Part shown: in pieces, positions 50,608-59,291 of the stretch
Layout: the number at the start of each line of letters is the position of its first letter
Numbering within the stretch: position 1 is the first letter of the stretch
Source of the DNA: Streptomyces roseirectus
GTDB taxonomy: Bacteria; Actinomycetota; Actinomycetes; Streptomycetales; Streptomycetaceae
Assembly: GCF_014489635.1 (NCBI RefSeq)
Contig: NZ_CP060828.1
Coordinates: 9,474,001 to 9,538,000, forward strand
Reading direction: 5' to 3'
Length of the DNA stretch: 64,000 nt
Program-made: the position numbers and the translations under genes
The notes under the pieces: model-generated
Databases searched by the model: none
Seen by the model: the letters and a program-made list of their open reading frames with translations, nothing else
What the model was told of the DNA's origin: nothing

Positions 50608-52188
50608 TCAGGACGGTGTCGTGAGCGCTGTGTCGACCTGGACGAGCCGGGGTCCGTCCGGGCGCCGGGACAGCACCGCCCGTAGTTCGTCCACGCTCTC
50701 GACGTGCTGGGCGGACACGCCGTAGCCCTCCGCGATACGGGTGAAGTCCAGGCCCGGGATGTCCATGCCCGGTGCGTCCGGGACACCCAGCAGGCCGCTG
50801 AACCAGCGCAGCGCGCCGTAGGTTCCGTTGCGCAGCAGCACCACGGTCACGGGCAGTCGGTGCTGGGCGGCCGACCACAGGGCGGTGATGCCGTAGTTGG
50901 CCGAGCCGTCCCCGATCACGCCGACGACCGGCCGGTCGGGCTGGGCCATGGCGACCCCGACGGCGCCGGGCAGCCCGAAGCCGAGTCCGCCCGCTGCCGG
51001 GAAGTAGTAGGAGCCGGCCCGCCGCAGGTCCATCTGGCGCCACCATGAGGAGTTCGTCGAGGTCGACTCCACCACGTACGCCGTGTCGTCGGGCAGTTCG
51101 TCCCGGAGGGAGGCGAAGACCTCCTCGGGATGCAGCCGCGTCCCTTGCCCGGTGGCCGGCTCGGGGGCGGGCCGGTAGTCGGCCGTCGGCTCCGTCGCCG
51201 CGTCGAGCTCTTTGAGCAGCAGGTCGATGACGGCGGCCGGGTCGGCGACCAGAGCCTCGCCCATCGGCGCGCGGGCGGCGGCGGAGGAGTCCTCCGTGAC
51301 CTGGATCAACCGGGTGCCCTCGGGCAGATACCGGCCGGGCAGGTACTCGTGATAGCGGAAGACCGGTGCCCCGAGCACCAGTACGAGGTCATGACCCTCG
51401 AAAGCTCGGGAGGCGGGTTCGATCCCCGCCGGCAGCACCCCGCGGAACTGCGGGTGGCGGTTGGGGAAGGGCAGCCGGAACAGCGACGGTGCCGCCCACA
51501 CCGCAGCGCCGAGTCGCTCCGCCAGCCGCACCGCGTCGTCGAAGAGACCGGCGGAGTCGATGTCACCGCCCAGCACCAGCGCGGGCCTGCGCGCGGCGGT
51601 CACCGCATCGGCCAGTCGGCGCCCCTGCTCCGCGCCGGGCACCGCGGCGCGGTGCACCTGCCGTTCCAGCACGGCTGACGCGTTCTCACCCGCGTCCACC
51701 GCCCAGTCGTCGTAGGGGACGGAGAGGTAGGTGGGCCGACGCTGCAACCGCGCCTCGAAGACGGCCTGGGCGAGGGCCCGGGGCACGTCCTGGGCACATG
51801 CCGGTTCGGCGGCCCATCCGACGAGCGGCTTCATCAGCGACGGGGCGTCGACGTTGGCGAGGTTGGCCTCCGGTCCGATGGCCGGCCGCACCTGCTGGCC
51901 GGCCACAACGACCAGCGGAGTGCGCGAGGCCACGGCGTTGGTGAGCGCGCCCATCGCGTTGCCGGAGCCGGCCGCGGCGTGCAGGTTGACGAGCACCGGA
52001 CGTCCCGTGGCCTGCGCGTAGCCGTCGGCCATGCCCACCACGGCACCCTCGTGCAGCCCCAGGACGTACCGGAAGCCCTCCGGCAGGCCGGTGAGGAAGG
52101 GCAGCTCGTTGGAGCCGGGATTCCCGAAGACGGTGGTGAGCTCCTGCCGTTGGAGGAACTCATGGCAGACACTGCGCACGGATGGCAC
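50608..52188 (-). CDS. mdlC: Benzoylformate decarboxylase
   Basis: A 526-residue thiamine-diphosphate enzyme that splits benzoylformate to benzaldehyde and CO2. The catalytic set known from Pseudomonas putida BFD is present at matching positions: Ser26 (FGNPGSNELPF), Glu47 (LHEGAVVGMADGY), His70 (NLHAAAGSGNAMG) and the His in VFRYHEYLPG. The ThDP/Mg motif is GVIGDGSANYGITALWSAAQ. The GTG start follows GAAAGGAACG. First gene of the operon; divergent from a LysR gene that probably activates it. Confidence 0.94.
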   Translation of the reverse strand: MPSVRSVCHEFLQRQELTTVFGNPGSNELPFLTGLPEGFRYVLGLHEGAVVGMADGYAQATGRPVLVNLHAAAGSGNAMGALTNAVASRTPLVVVAGQQVRPAIGPEANLANVDAPSLMKPLVGWAAEPACAQDVPRALAQAVFEARLQRRPTYLSVPYDDWAVDAGENASAVLERQVHRAAVPGAEQGRRLADAVTAARRPALVLGGDIDSAGLFDDAVRLAERLGAAVWAAPSLFRLPFPNRHPQFRGVLPAGIEPASRAFEGHDLVLVLGAPVFRYHEYLPGRYLPEGTRLIQVTEDSSAAARAPMGEALVADPAAVIDLLLKELDAATEPTADYRPAPEPATGQGTRLHPEEVFASLRDELPDDTAYVVESTSTNSSWWRQMDLRRAGSYYFPAAGGLGFGLPGAVGVAMAQPDRPVVGVIGDGSANYGITALWSAAQHRLPVTVVLLRNGTYGALRWFSGLLGVPDAPGMDIPGLDFTRIAEGYGVSAQHVESVDELRAVLSRRPDGPRLVQVDTALTTPS

Positions 52189-52244
52189 AGACGTTCCTTT
52201 CGCAGCGACGTCGAAGTGACGCAGGCCACGCTAGGCATCGCACG

Positions 52245-52264
52245 ACATTCGGGCTAATAAATGT
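52245..52264. promoter_or_regulatory. LysR-type binding site candidate between mdlC and the regulator
   Basis: Arms ACATT (52245-52249) and AATGT (52260-52264) with a 10-base spacer contain the T-N11-A pattern of LysR boxes. They lie in the 105-base region shared by the two divergent promoters. Confidence 0.5.
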
Positions 52265-52293
52265 TGGCCGGCCGCGATATAGGCTCGCTCGAT

Positions 52294-53226
52294 ATGAGCA
52301 GCTTCGATCTCAACCTCGCCCGCGTCTTCGTGCTGCTCTACGAGACCGGCAGTGTCACGGCGACGGCGGAGACGCTGCACGTCACCCAGCCCACGGTGAG
52401 CTACAGCCTGGCCAAGTTGCGCCGGCACTTCGACGACGAGCTCTTCCGGCGCACCGGCCGCGGCCTGACCCCGACCGCCGGCGCCCAGCGCCTCTACGAG
52501 CCCTTGCAGCGCGCGCTGGCCGGCATGGACGCGGTGATCCGCCAGGACGACGACTTCGACCTGACCGCCATGTCCGGGCGTTTCACCATCGCCCTCTCCG
52601 ACCTGGGCCAGGCCACCCTGCTGCCCCGGCTGGCCGCGGCGGCCCGCGAGCGGGCTCCCGGTGTGTCCTTCACCGTCCGCCCGCTGGACGTGGAGGCCGC
52701 GGAGAGCCAGCTGCGCCGCGGTGAACTCGACGCCTTCGTCGCCACCCCGGTCCTCACGTCCCACCGCACCGTGCGCATCCCGCTCTTCCACGAGCGCTAC
52801 GTAGGTATGGTCGCCTCCGACCATCCGCGCATTCGCGGCGCCTCCGTCACGCTGGCAGATCTTGCGGCCGAGCACCATGCGACGGTGTACGGCCCGCACG
52901 GCCACGTCGTGCCCCGCTTGCTCCTCGCCACGCACGGCCTCCTGGATCGCGTCGCCGTGGACGCGACCCGCTTCACGGTGCTGCCCTACCTGCTGGAACA
53001 CACCGACCTCTTCGCGATCGTCCCCGAATACGTCGGCGAGGTGTTCACCGCCTCCCACCGCCTGCGCCTCGTGAGGCTCCCGTTCGACACGGAACCGATC
53101 GAAGTGGCGCTGTACGCCCGGCACGAGGCATCACGCAGTCCGTCCCAGCGGTGGCTGGTGCAGTTCATGGCTGATGTCCTGGGGGAGCTGGTCAGCCCTG
53201 CACAGCTGCCGCCAAGCGCGGGCTGA
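52294..53226 (+). CDS. LysR-family transcriptional regulator
   Basis: A 310-residue LysR protein. The N-terminal HTH is LARVFVLLYETGSVTATAET, LHVTQPTVSYSLAKLRRHFD, DELFRRTGRGLTPTAGAQRL; then the periplasmic-binding-protein-like ligand domain (FTIALSDLGQATLLPRLAAA). The ATG at 52294 is preferred to an upstream start because the HTH begins at the usual distance. TAGGCT (52280-52285) lies 8 bases upstream, a near-leaderless arrangement. Divergent from mdlC and the expected activator of the aromatic-acid operon, probably with benzoylformate or a related acid as inducer. Confidence 0.92.
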   Translation: MSSFDLNLARVFVLLYETGSVTATAETLHVTQPTVSYSLAKLRRHFDDELFRRTGRGLTPTAGAQRLYEPLQRALAGMDAVIRQDDDFDLTAMSGRFTIALSDLGQATLLPRLAAAARERAPGVSFTVRPLDVEAAESQLRRGELDAFVATPVLTSHRTVRIPLFHERYVGMVASDHPRIRGASVTLADLAAEHHATVYGPHGHVVPRLLLATHGLLDRVAVDATRFTVLPYLLEHTDLFAIVPEYVGEVFTASHRLRLVRLPFDTEPIEVALYARHEASRSPSQRWLVQFMADVLGELVSPAQLPPSAG

Positions 53227-53626
53227 GCGGTCGGCCGCGCTCTCGCCATGCGCGAAACGCGCCGGTCGTGTCTTGCCGGGCGGCCTGGTCGGCGGCGCGG
53301 ACCTGATGGCGGCCACGCACCTCGAACCTGATTTCAATCCCCGGGCCAGGGGCTGACGGTGTCTGACCATGAAGGCGTTCGTTGGGACGGGTATGCCGAT
53401 TCGTTCCCTGGGTGAGAAGCTGTGTCAGAACCGGCGATCTGTGACGCTCCGTGGTGTGCGCCGATAGTGACGGGGTTCCTTGAAATCAGCCCCCCGTGAT
53501 CGGCTCCGCCTCAGAGTGGCTCTGCTTCATTCTTCGGCGAAATCGCGAGTGCCCAGGAGCGGAGCTCCACAGGTGAGAGGGACCGCCCGCCAGCCGGCCC
53601 CCGCCTGGGGCATTGCGGCCGAGTTG
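53227..53626. other. 400-base gap, no gene recognised
   Basis: No frame with start signal or domain was found on either strand. It separates the LysR gene and the GDSL hydrolase gene, which converge here. No clear terminator stem was identified. Confidence 0.4.
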
Positions 53627-54295
53627 TCATGCGACCATGCGCAGCCAGGCCTCCGCGAGTGCGGCGTGACCGGCCGGCGTCGGGTGCACGCCGTCCGCAG
53701 CCCAGTACTCCGGCCCGGTCGTCGTGGCGAGCTCGGCGAACATGTCGTCGGCGGCGAGCAGATGCGCGCCGTACTTGTGGGCGAGCTTGCGCACGACCCG
53801 GATCTTCGGGTCCAGGTCGGTGCGCCATTCCTTTCGCTCGTCGTCTCCGATGAGGGCGTAACCGGCGCCGGCCTCGACGACGCCGTGGATCGGCAGAAGG
53901 AACGGCTCGATGAGGATCAGCTTCGTGCCCGCCTCGGTGAGAGGTGCGAGCAGGCGGTCATAGCCTGCTTCGAACTCCTCCGCGGGGATCACGTACCCCT
54001 TCGGGTCCAGCGTGTGCCAGCCCATGTCGTTGACACCGACGAGGATCGAGACCACGTCCGGCCGTGCGTCGAGTACGTCTGTCTGCCAGCGGGCTTCGAG
54101 GTCCATCACCTTGTGGCCCCCGATCCCGGTGTTCAGCCAGGTCACGGGTCGGTCCGGGTGCTTAAGCCCCCATTCGCCCGCGATGCGCAGCGGGTAGCCG
54201 AACCCGAGGCCGTCTTCGCTCTCCAGTCGTTGGCAGTCGGTGATCGAATCGCCGGTGAACATCACGGTGCTTCCCGGTCGGACAGTGATAGTCAT
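53627..54295 (-). CDS. SGNH/GDSL hydrolase
   Basis: A 222-residue SGNH-fold esterase. Block I is FTGDSITDCQ (Ser17), block II has NTGIGGHKV, block III is VGVNDMGW and block V is YWAADGVHPTPAGHAAL with the Asp and His of the triad. No signal peptide is present, so it is cytosolic; related proteins deacetylate sugars or cleave short esters. The ATG at 54295 follows AAGGAG. Single-gene unit. Confidence 0.9.
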   Translation of the reverse strand: MTITVRPGSTVMFTGDSITDCQRLESEDGLGFGYPLRIAGEWGLKHPDRPVTWLNTGIGGHKVMDLEARWQTDVLDARPDVVSILVGVNDMGWHTLDPKGYVIPAEEFEAGYDRLLAPLTEAGTKLILIEPFLLPIHGVVEAGAGYALIGDDERKEWRTDLDPKIRVVRKLAHKYGAHLLAADDMFAELATTTGPEYWAADGVHPTPAGHAALAEAWLRMVA

Positions 54296-54625
54296 GTGCG
54301 CTCCTTGAGTTCGGCTGAGGAAGAGGACCTCTCGAAAGGTGCCAGACTCCACCGACATCGGACCGACAGTCCCCCGATATGCCGCCGACACCACGGCCTC
54401 CTGTGGTGCGACCTGCGGCACCCGCGCGGACGCGGGCGGAGGTTCGTCGCGCGGCCCTCGAAGGCTTCGGGTAGATGACGTTCGAGGTGTAGCTCACGCG
54501 GCCAGGACGACGGCTTCGGCCGGCCGGGGAGCGGCGGCTGCCGGATCTCGGGTGCGGCCACCGCGCCGGGAGCGGTGGGCGCCCGGCCGGGCGCCCGTTC
54601 ACGAGATGTCCGCAGCCCGGTACGG
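54296..54625. other. Gap upstream of the GDSL gene, no gene recognised
   Basis: The part next to 54295 holds the GDSL promoter. A minus-strand open stretch near 54440-54520 (ELHLERHLPEAFEGRATNLR) is not matched to any family and has no start signal; it may be relic sequence. Confidence 0.4.
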
Positions 54626-54997
54626 TCAGCCCGCACCGGGCCGCGACAGCCGCTCGGTGATCCGGTCGAACAGCTCCGTCAGCGGCTCGCCGACGTCCTG
54701 GCCGAACTCGGTCAGCCCGTAGGTGACCTGGGGCGGCGTCGTCGGCTCGACCTTCCGCCAGACCAGGCCGTCCTGGACCAGCGCGCGCAGGGTCTGGGCG
54801 AGCATCTTCTCGCTGATCCCCTGGATGCTCTCGCGCAGCTCGTAGAACCGCAGGCTGTTGCTCCGCAAGGAGATCAGCACCCAGATGCCCCACCTGCTGG
54901 TCACGTGGTCGACTACATCGCGGGCGAGGCAGTCGGTGTGAAACACGTCATACCGCTTCCCTGCCTCGGCCTGTCTGTGCTGCGAGCCTCCCGTCAT
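54626..54997 (-). CDS. HxlR-family transcriptional regulator
   Basis: A 123-residue HxlR protein: VFHTDCLARDVVDHVTSRWG with the conserved redox-type Cys, WVLISLRSNSLRFYELRESI, GISEKMLAQTLRALVQDGLV, QVTYGLTEFGQDVGEPLTEL. Divergent from an NmrA-type reductase gene at 55090, a common pairing (QorR/YtfG-like) for quinone or electrophile detoxification. A perfect TACCT-TC-AGGTA palindrome is in the shared promoter region. Confidence 0.92.
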   Translation of the reverse strand: MTGGSQHRQAEAGKRYDVFHTDCLARDVVDHVTSRWGIWVLISLRSNSLRFYELRESIQGISEKMLAQTLRALVQDGLVWRKVEPTTPPQVTYGLTEFGQDVGEPLTELFDRITERLSRPGAG

Positions 54998-55007
54998 GTC
55001 GTGAGCT

Positions 55008-55019
55008 TACCTTCAGGTA
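55008..55019. promoter_or_regulatory. Palindrome in the HxlR/NmrA promoter region
   Basis: TACCT-TC-AGGTA is a perfect palindrome 11 bases upstream of the HxlR start and about 70 bases upstream of the NmrA-type gene. It is the best candidate for the HxlR binding site controlling both genes. Confidence 0.55.
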
Positions 55020-55089
55020 CGTCCTTACGAAGAGTTAGCCCGTGCTCTTAGCGTGCGGACCGCAGAGGACATCCGACAAGGAGCTGATC

Positions 55090-55929
55090 ATGATCGTGGT
55101 GACTGGGGCCACCGGGAACATCGGCCGGCCGTTGACGCGGGCGCTGGCGGAGACGGGCCATCAGGCGACGGCGGTGTCACGGCACACGGCGCAGGTGCCG
55201 GACGGCGTCCGCCACGTGGTGGCCGACCTGGCCGAGCCGGCCGGTCTCAAGCCCGTGCTGGCCGGGGCGAAGGCGTTGTTCCTGCTGCTGTCCGGTGACC
55301 TGCACGCCATTGGAGCCAGCCCTGCCGACATCATCGGTGAAGCCGCGGCCGGCGGGGTCCGCCGGGTCGTCCTGCTCTCCACGCTGGGCGTGGCGACCAG
55401 GCCCTTCGGCCGAACGCGGATCGCGATGCGCGCGCTGGAGGACACGCTGCGGGAGTCCGGCCTGGAGTGGGCCGTCCTGCGGCCGGGCGGCTTCGCCTCC
55501 AACGCCCTGTGGTGGGCCGAGTCCGTCCGCACGCGACGGGTCGTCGCCGCGCCCTTCGGCGACATCGGAGTGCCGGTCATCGACCCGGCGGACATCGCCG
55601 CGGTCGCGGCGGCCTGCCTGCTGGAGGACCGGCACACCGGCGGCGTGTACGAGCTGACCGGCCCGGAGGTGATCACTCCGCGCCGGCAGACGGAGGCCAT
55701 CGCCACCGCGCTGGGCTCGCCGGTGAGGTTTCACGAGCTCACCCGCGACGAGGCCAAGGCCGCCATGACCCAGAGCATGCCGGCGGAACTCGCCGACGAC
55801 ACCCTGGACATCCTCGGTTCCCCGAGCCCGGCCGAGCTGCGCGTCAGCCCGGACGTCCAGCAGGTCCTCGGCCGCGCCCCGCGCCCCTTCGCCGACTGGG
55901 CCGCCCGCAACGTCGACGCCTTCCGCTGA
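55090..55929 (+). CDS. NmrA/NAD(P)H-binding short-chain reductase-like protein
   Basis: A 279-residue atypical SDR. The N-terminal cofactor motif is VVTGATGNIGRPLTRALAET; then VVLLSTLGVATRPFG, VLRPGGFASNALWWAE, PVIDPADIAAVAAACLLEDR and YELTGPEVITPRRQTEAIAT, which are typical of NmrA-like / YtfG quinone-reductase-like proteins. The ATG at 55090 follows AAGGAG. Divergent HxlR regulator suggests induction by quinones or other electrophiles. Confidence 0.9.
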   Translation: MIVVTGATGNIGRPLTRALAETGHQATAVSRHTAQVPDGVRHVVADLAEPAGLKPVLAGAKALFLLLSGDLHAIGASPADIIGEAAAGGVRRVVLLSTLGVATRPFGRTRIAMRALEDTLRESGLEWAVLRPGGFASNALWWAESVRTRRVVAAPFGDIGVPVIDPADIAAVAAACLLEDRHTGGVYELTGPEVITPRRQTEAIATALGSPVRFHELTRDEAKAAMTQSMPAELADDTLDILGSPSPAELRVSPDVQQVLGRAPRPFADWAARNVDAFR

Positions 55930-56029
55930 GGGTCACTGCCACCGGTGGCCGGCCGTCGCGCCGGGCGGACCACCCGGCCTCCGGGTACGGGTGCTCCGCC
56001 CGGCGCGACACCCGTGAAGGGTGCCGCCC

Positions 56030-56278
56030 ATGTGGCGGATCCGCAGGACCGGATGCGATCAGCCGTCGGACTCCTACACGGGTACCGACAACTCCGTCCA
56101 GGGGCGGGTCACCTCCACCACTGGCACGTACGTCGTGATCATGAAGCCCGCCGGCGGCACCCACTGGATCACCGAGGACCCGGAGCGGACCGAGGAGGGC
56201 AACGGCTACGTCCGCCACTGGCACCACGAGTACACCGCCGACTGGAAGGTGTTCGAGGGCGAGCCGTACCCCTCCTGA
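56030..56278 (+). CDS. Small hypothetical protein
   Basis: An 82-residue open frame (GTG at 56021 or ATG at 56030) of unusual composition: GTDNSVQGRVTSTTGTYVVI, KPAGGTHWITEDPERTEEGN, RHWHHEYTADWKVFEGEPYP. The codon use is gene-like and the C-terminus looks like a real small domain, but the family was not recognised and no signal peptide or clear ribosome site is seen. It could be the end of a truncated gene. Confidence 0.45.
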   Translation: MWRIRRTGCDQPSDSYTGTDNSVQGRVTSTTGTYVVIMKPAGGTHWITEDPERTEEGNGYVRHWHHEYTADWKVFEGEPYPS

Positions 56279-56302
56279 GCCCACGGTCCCTTCCCGGACC
56301 GG

Positions 56303-57853
56303 TCAGTCGTCCGTCTCCGGAGTGCGGCGGTCGGGACTCGGTGTCGTGACCGGGGTGAGCCGGGTGGGCCGACAGCGGCGCGAACAGCGAGGGTCGGCCG
56401 GGCGGTGGACGCTGAGCGTGCCGTAGGGCGACAGCGTGTCGGCCAGGTCGCCGGGTGTGTGCCGCAGGGTGGCGTCCAGGAAGGCGAGGGTGGGCGCGGC
56501 GACGGCGCGGACGCTCCCGGTGCGGCCCAGGGAGCCGACGATCGAGGGGACCGGGGGCAGGTAGAGGGGGCCGTCCATGAAGGTGAGGTGGGCGGCGCCG
56601 GGGAGGGTGAGCCGGTAGCTCGTCGTGGTGTTGGAGGCGAGGGCCCGGGTGAGGCGGGGCAGGTAGCGCGGGTCGGTGTTCGGGGTGATGGCCTGGGTGA
56701 GGGCGAGCACCGGCTGGCGGAGGGCAGGGGAGACGGCGCCGTGGGGGTAGCCGTCCAGGTCGATGACGGCGGTGAACCGGGGGTCCTTGCGGGCGGCCTG
56801 GAGGGCGGCGGCGCCGCCCATGGAGTGGCCGGTCACCGCTGCCCGGCCGGTGTCCAGACGTCCGGCCAGCGAGTCGTTTCCGATGGAGGCACCGCGGTTC
56901 AGGTCCTCCAGCCGGGTGAGGACGAAGCCGAGGTCGGCGGCTCGGACGGCCGTCCAGTCGGCCGCGAGTGCGTCGTCCGCGTCCCGGTCTCCCGTGGAGG
57001 CGGTGACGGCGTGGACGGTGCGGCCGTCGTCCAGGACGACCGCCGCGGAGTCGTAGGGGTGGTCGAGGGCGGCCACCACGTAGCCGTGGCCGGCCAGTTC
57101 CTCCGCCCAGGCGGTGTTCTGGGTGCGCACTCCGCCCGCTCCGGGGGAGAACAGCACGACGGGGAACCGTTCGTCCCCGCCGGCCACCGGGGCGTCGACG
57201 ACCGCGTGGGTGCGGGCCTGCGGCAGTCCGTCGGTCAGGAAGCCGGGCAGGCCGACGGCGTCGGCCAGGGCGGCGGAGACGGTGCGTGCCTCTTGCCGGG
57301 TGCGTCCGAGGTACTGGGCCCGGCGTACGCCCGGGGGGCTCTTGCGCGCGGGATACCAGAGCTGGACCACGACCGTGCGCCGGTCGTCCGGGTCGGCGGT
57401 GAAGGTCTCGGGGCGGTTCGGGTCGGTCCACTGCACCACTCGGGTGCCGACGGCGAAGGGGCCCGACGGCTCGGGGAACACGGGCACGGGAAACGCCCAG
57501 GCGGCCACCGGCCCGGCGGCGATCAGACCGAGGCAGGCCACCGACCCCGGCAACGCCAGCCACCACCGCGCCCGCCACGCCCGTCGGCCGGGACGGCGCC
57601 GGAGCGCGCGCAGCAGCGGGGAGACGGCGAACGGCAGCGCGACGCCACCACCCACCAGCACCGGCGCCACCTGCCAGCGGATCCCCACCACACCCAGCAC
57701 GATCACGGACAGCACGAACGCCGTCCCCGCCGCGATCGTGACGTGCCGACGGGCGGCAGGGGGAAGCCAGCGCGCCACCACCAGCGCGACGGCGCCCAGC
57801 ACGGCGAAGAACTCGGGAGGGGACATGAGGAGTCCCGCGATCGTCTCGGTCAC
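56303..57853 (-). CDS. Membrane-anchored alpha/beta hydrolase (PAF-acetylhydrolase/lipase-like)
   Basis: A 516-residue protein. Four hydrophobic segments lie in the first 130 residues (FFAVLGAVALVVARWL, IAAGTAFVLSVIVLGVVG, PVLVGGGVALPFAV, LALPGSVACLGLIAAGPVAA). A platelet-activating-factor-acetylhydrolase-like domain follows: PVVLFSPGAGGVRTQNTAWA (oxyanion), TGHSMGGAAALQAARKDPRF (nucleophile Ser) and TLPGAAHLTFMD (His). The GTG at 57853 follows GAGGA. Divergent from a two-component system starting at 58107; regulation by it is possible. Confidence 0.86.
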   Translation of the reverse strand: MTETIAGLLMSPPEFFAVLGAVALVVARWLPPAARRHVTIAAGTAFVLSVIVLGVVGIRWQVAPVLVGGGVALPFAVSPLLRALRRRPGRRAWRARWWLALPGSVACLGLIAAGPVAAWAFPVPVFPEPSGPFAVGTRVVQWTDPNRPETFTADPDDRRTVVVQLWYPARKSPPGVRRAQYLGRTRQEARTVSAALADAVGLPGFLTDGLPQARTHAVVDAPVAGGDERFPVVLFSPGAGGVRTQNTAWAEELAGHGYVVAALDHPYDSAAVVLDDGRTVHAVTASTGDRDADDALAADWTAVRAADLGFVLTRLEDLNRGASIGNDSLAGRLDTGRAAVTGHSMGGAAALQAARKDPRFTAVIDLDGYPHGAVSPALRQPVLALTQAITPNTDPRYLPRLTRALASNTTTSYRLTLPGAAHLTFMDGPLYLPPVPSIVGSLGRTGSVRAVAAPTLAFLDATLRHTPGDLADTLSPYGTLSVHRPADPRCSRRCRPTRLTPVTTPSPDRRTPETDD

Positions 57854-58106
57854 GCCGACATCCTCGAAGCGGCGCACCCGGTGACGCATCGGCCCCCGGT
57901 CTCCGGCACCCGCTACCCCGGTCGCGAACGCGCACGTCACAAGCGAGGCCGCGGTGCGACCACAGTCGGTGTCCGTGCTCCTCCTGCGGTCGTACTCCGG
58001 CACGGTGCCCTCCGACGCCGGACGCATGTGCGCCGCCGCCCTCGCCCCCTACCGTGGCAGGAGCCCCGCTCCGGGACGGGGACGCATCAGCAGAAACAGG
58101 GACGCG

Positions 58107-59291
58107 ATGATGACGGAGGCTGACGCAGGGCACGACCACGCCCACCCGGTACGCCCCGCGCGTCGCGCGCTGCCACCCGCCCCGCTCCTGCTGACCCCCC
58201 TGTTCCTCCTCCACGTCGCGGCCACACACGCACCGCACGAACTCCCACCGGCCGCAGCCCTCACCATCGCCCTCACGCTGCCCCTCCTGTGGCGGCACCG
58301 CGCCCCACGCGCGGTGTTCGGCGCCGTCGCGGCCGCAGCCCTCGTCCAGTGGCTGGCGAACCTCCAACTGCCCGCGGACGTGGCCCTGTTGGTGGCCCTC
58401 TACACGGTGGCCGCGCACGCGGGCAGACGCGCGACGCTGGTCGCCGCCGCAGTCGTCGAGGGCGGGGCTCTGCTGGCGTGCCTGCGGTGGGCGACGGACG
58501 GCGCGTTCCTGGCGCCCTTCGTCGCGCTGAGCGCGACCGTCGTCGCCACGGTCGCCCTGGGCACGAACGCGCGGACCACGCGCGCCCATCTCGCCGCCCT
58601 GGAGGAACGGGCCGCGCGCCTGGAACAGCACCAGGACCAGCAGGCACGACTGGCCGTCGCCGAGGAACGGACCCGCATCGCCCGGGAGATGCACGACATC
58701 GTCACCCACAACCTGTCCGTCATGGTCGCCCTCACCGACTCCGCCGTCCAGACGCGGCACCGGTCACCCGACAAGACCACCGCCACGCTGCTCCAGGTCT
58801 CTGAGACCGGACGGCAGGCCCTGACCGACATGCGGCGCACGCTCGGCATCCTGCGGACCGACGAACCCGACGCGCACCGCCACCCCCTGCCCGGCATCGC
58901 CCAGCTCGACGCCCTCGCCGACCGGATGCGCGCCGCCGGTCTGCCCACCCGCCTCGACGTCTCCGGCGGCCACGCCCGCGTGCCCGCCACCGCCCAACTG
59001 ACCGTCTACCGCCTGGTCCAGGAAGCCTTGACCAACACCCTCAAACACACCCCCGCCGCCACCCGGGCCGACGTCCGGATCCGGTGCACCGCCACGACCG
59101 TCACCGTGGACGTCACCGACAACGGCCCCCGCCGCCTCCCCACCGACGCCCCCTCCGGCCAAGGCATCCCCGGCATGTGCGAGCGCTCGGCCGCCTACGG
59201 CGGGACGCTGCGCGCCGGACCGCTCCCGGGCGGCGGCTGGCACGTCCACACCCGCCTCCACCTCGACAGCGACGGAGCGACGCCCGCATGA
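58107..59291 (+). CDS. Two-component sensor histidine kinase (NarL-type partner)
   Basis: A 394-residue membrane histidine kinase. Several hydrophobic segments occupy residues about 25-155; a coiled stretch (LAALEERAARLEQHQDQQAR) leads to the HisKA_3 dimerisation domain with the phospho-accepting His in EMHDIVTHNLSVMV. The HATPase part shows VQEALTNTLKHTPAATRADV and VDVTDNGPRRL, then GIPGMCERSAAYGGTL. ATG 58107 or 58110 after AGGGA. Its last codon overlaps the response regulator start (ATGA), so the two are translationally coupled. The stimulus is unknown. Confidence 0.93.
   Translation: MMTEADAGHDHAHPVRPARRALPPAPLLLTPLFLLHVAATHAPHELPPAAALTIALTLPLLWRHRAPRAVFGAVAAAALVQWLANLQLPADVALLVALYTVAAHAGRRATLVAAAVVEGGALLACLRWATDGAFLAPFVALSATVVATVALGTNARTTRAHLAALEERAARLEQHQDQQARLAVAEERTRIAREMHDIVTHNLSVMVALTDSAVQTRHRSPDKTTATLLQVSETGRQALTDMRRTLGILRTDEPDAHRHPLPGIAQLDALADRMRAAGLPTRLDVSGGHARVPATAQLTVYRLVQEALTNTLKHTPAATRADVRIRCTATTVTVDVTDNGPRRLPTDAPSGQGIPGMCERSAAYGGTLRAGPLPGGGWHVHTRLHLDSDGATPA

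Noticed and set aside
56405..58123. A 572-codon + frame opposite the lipase-like gene
   Set aside because: Gly/Val/Arg-rich shadow of the minus-strand gene, with no motif.
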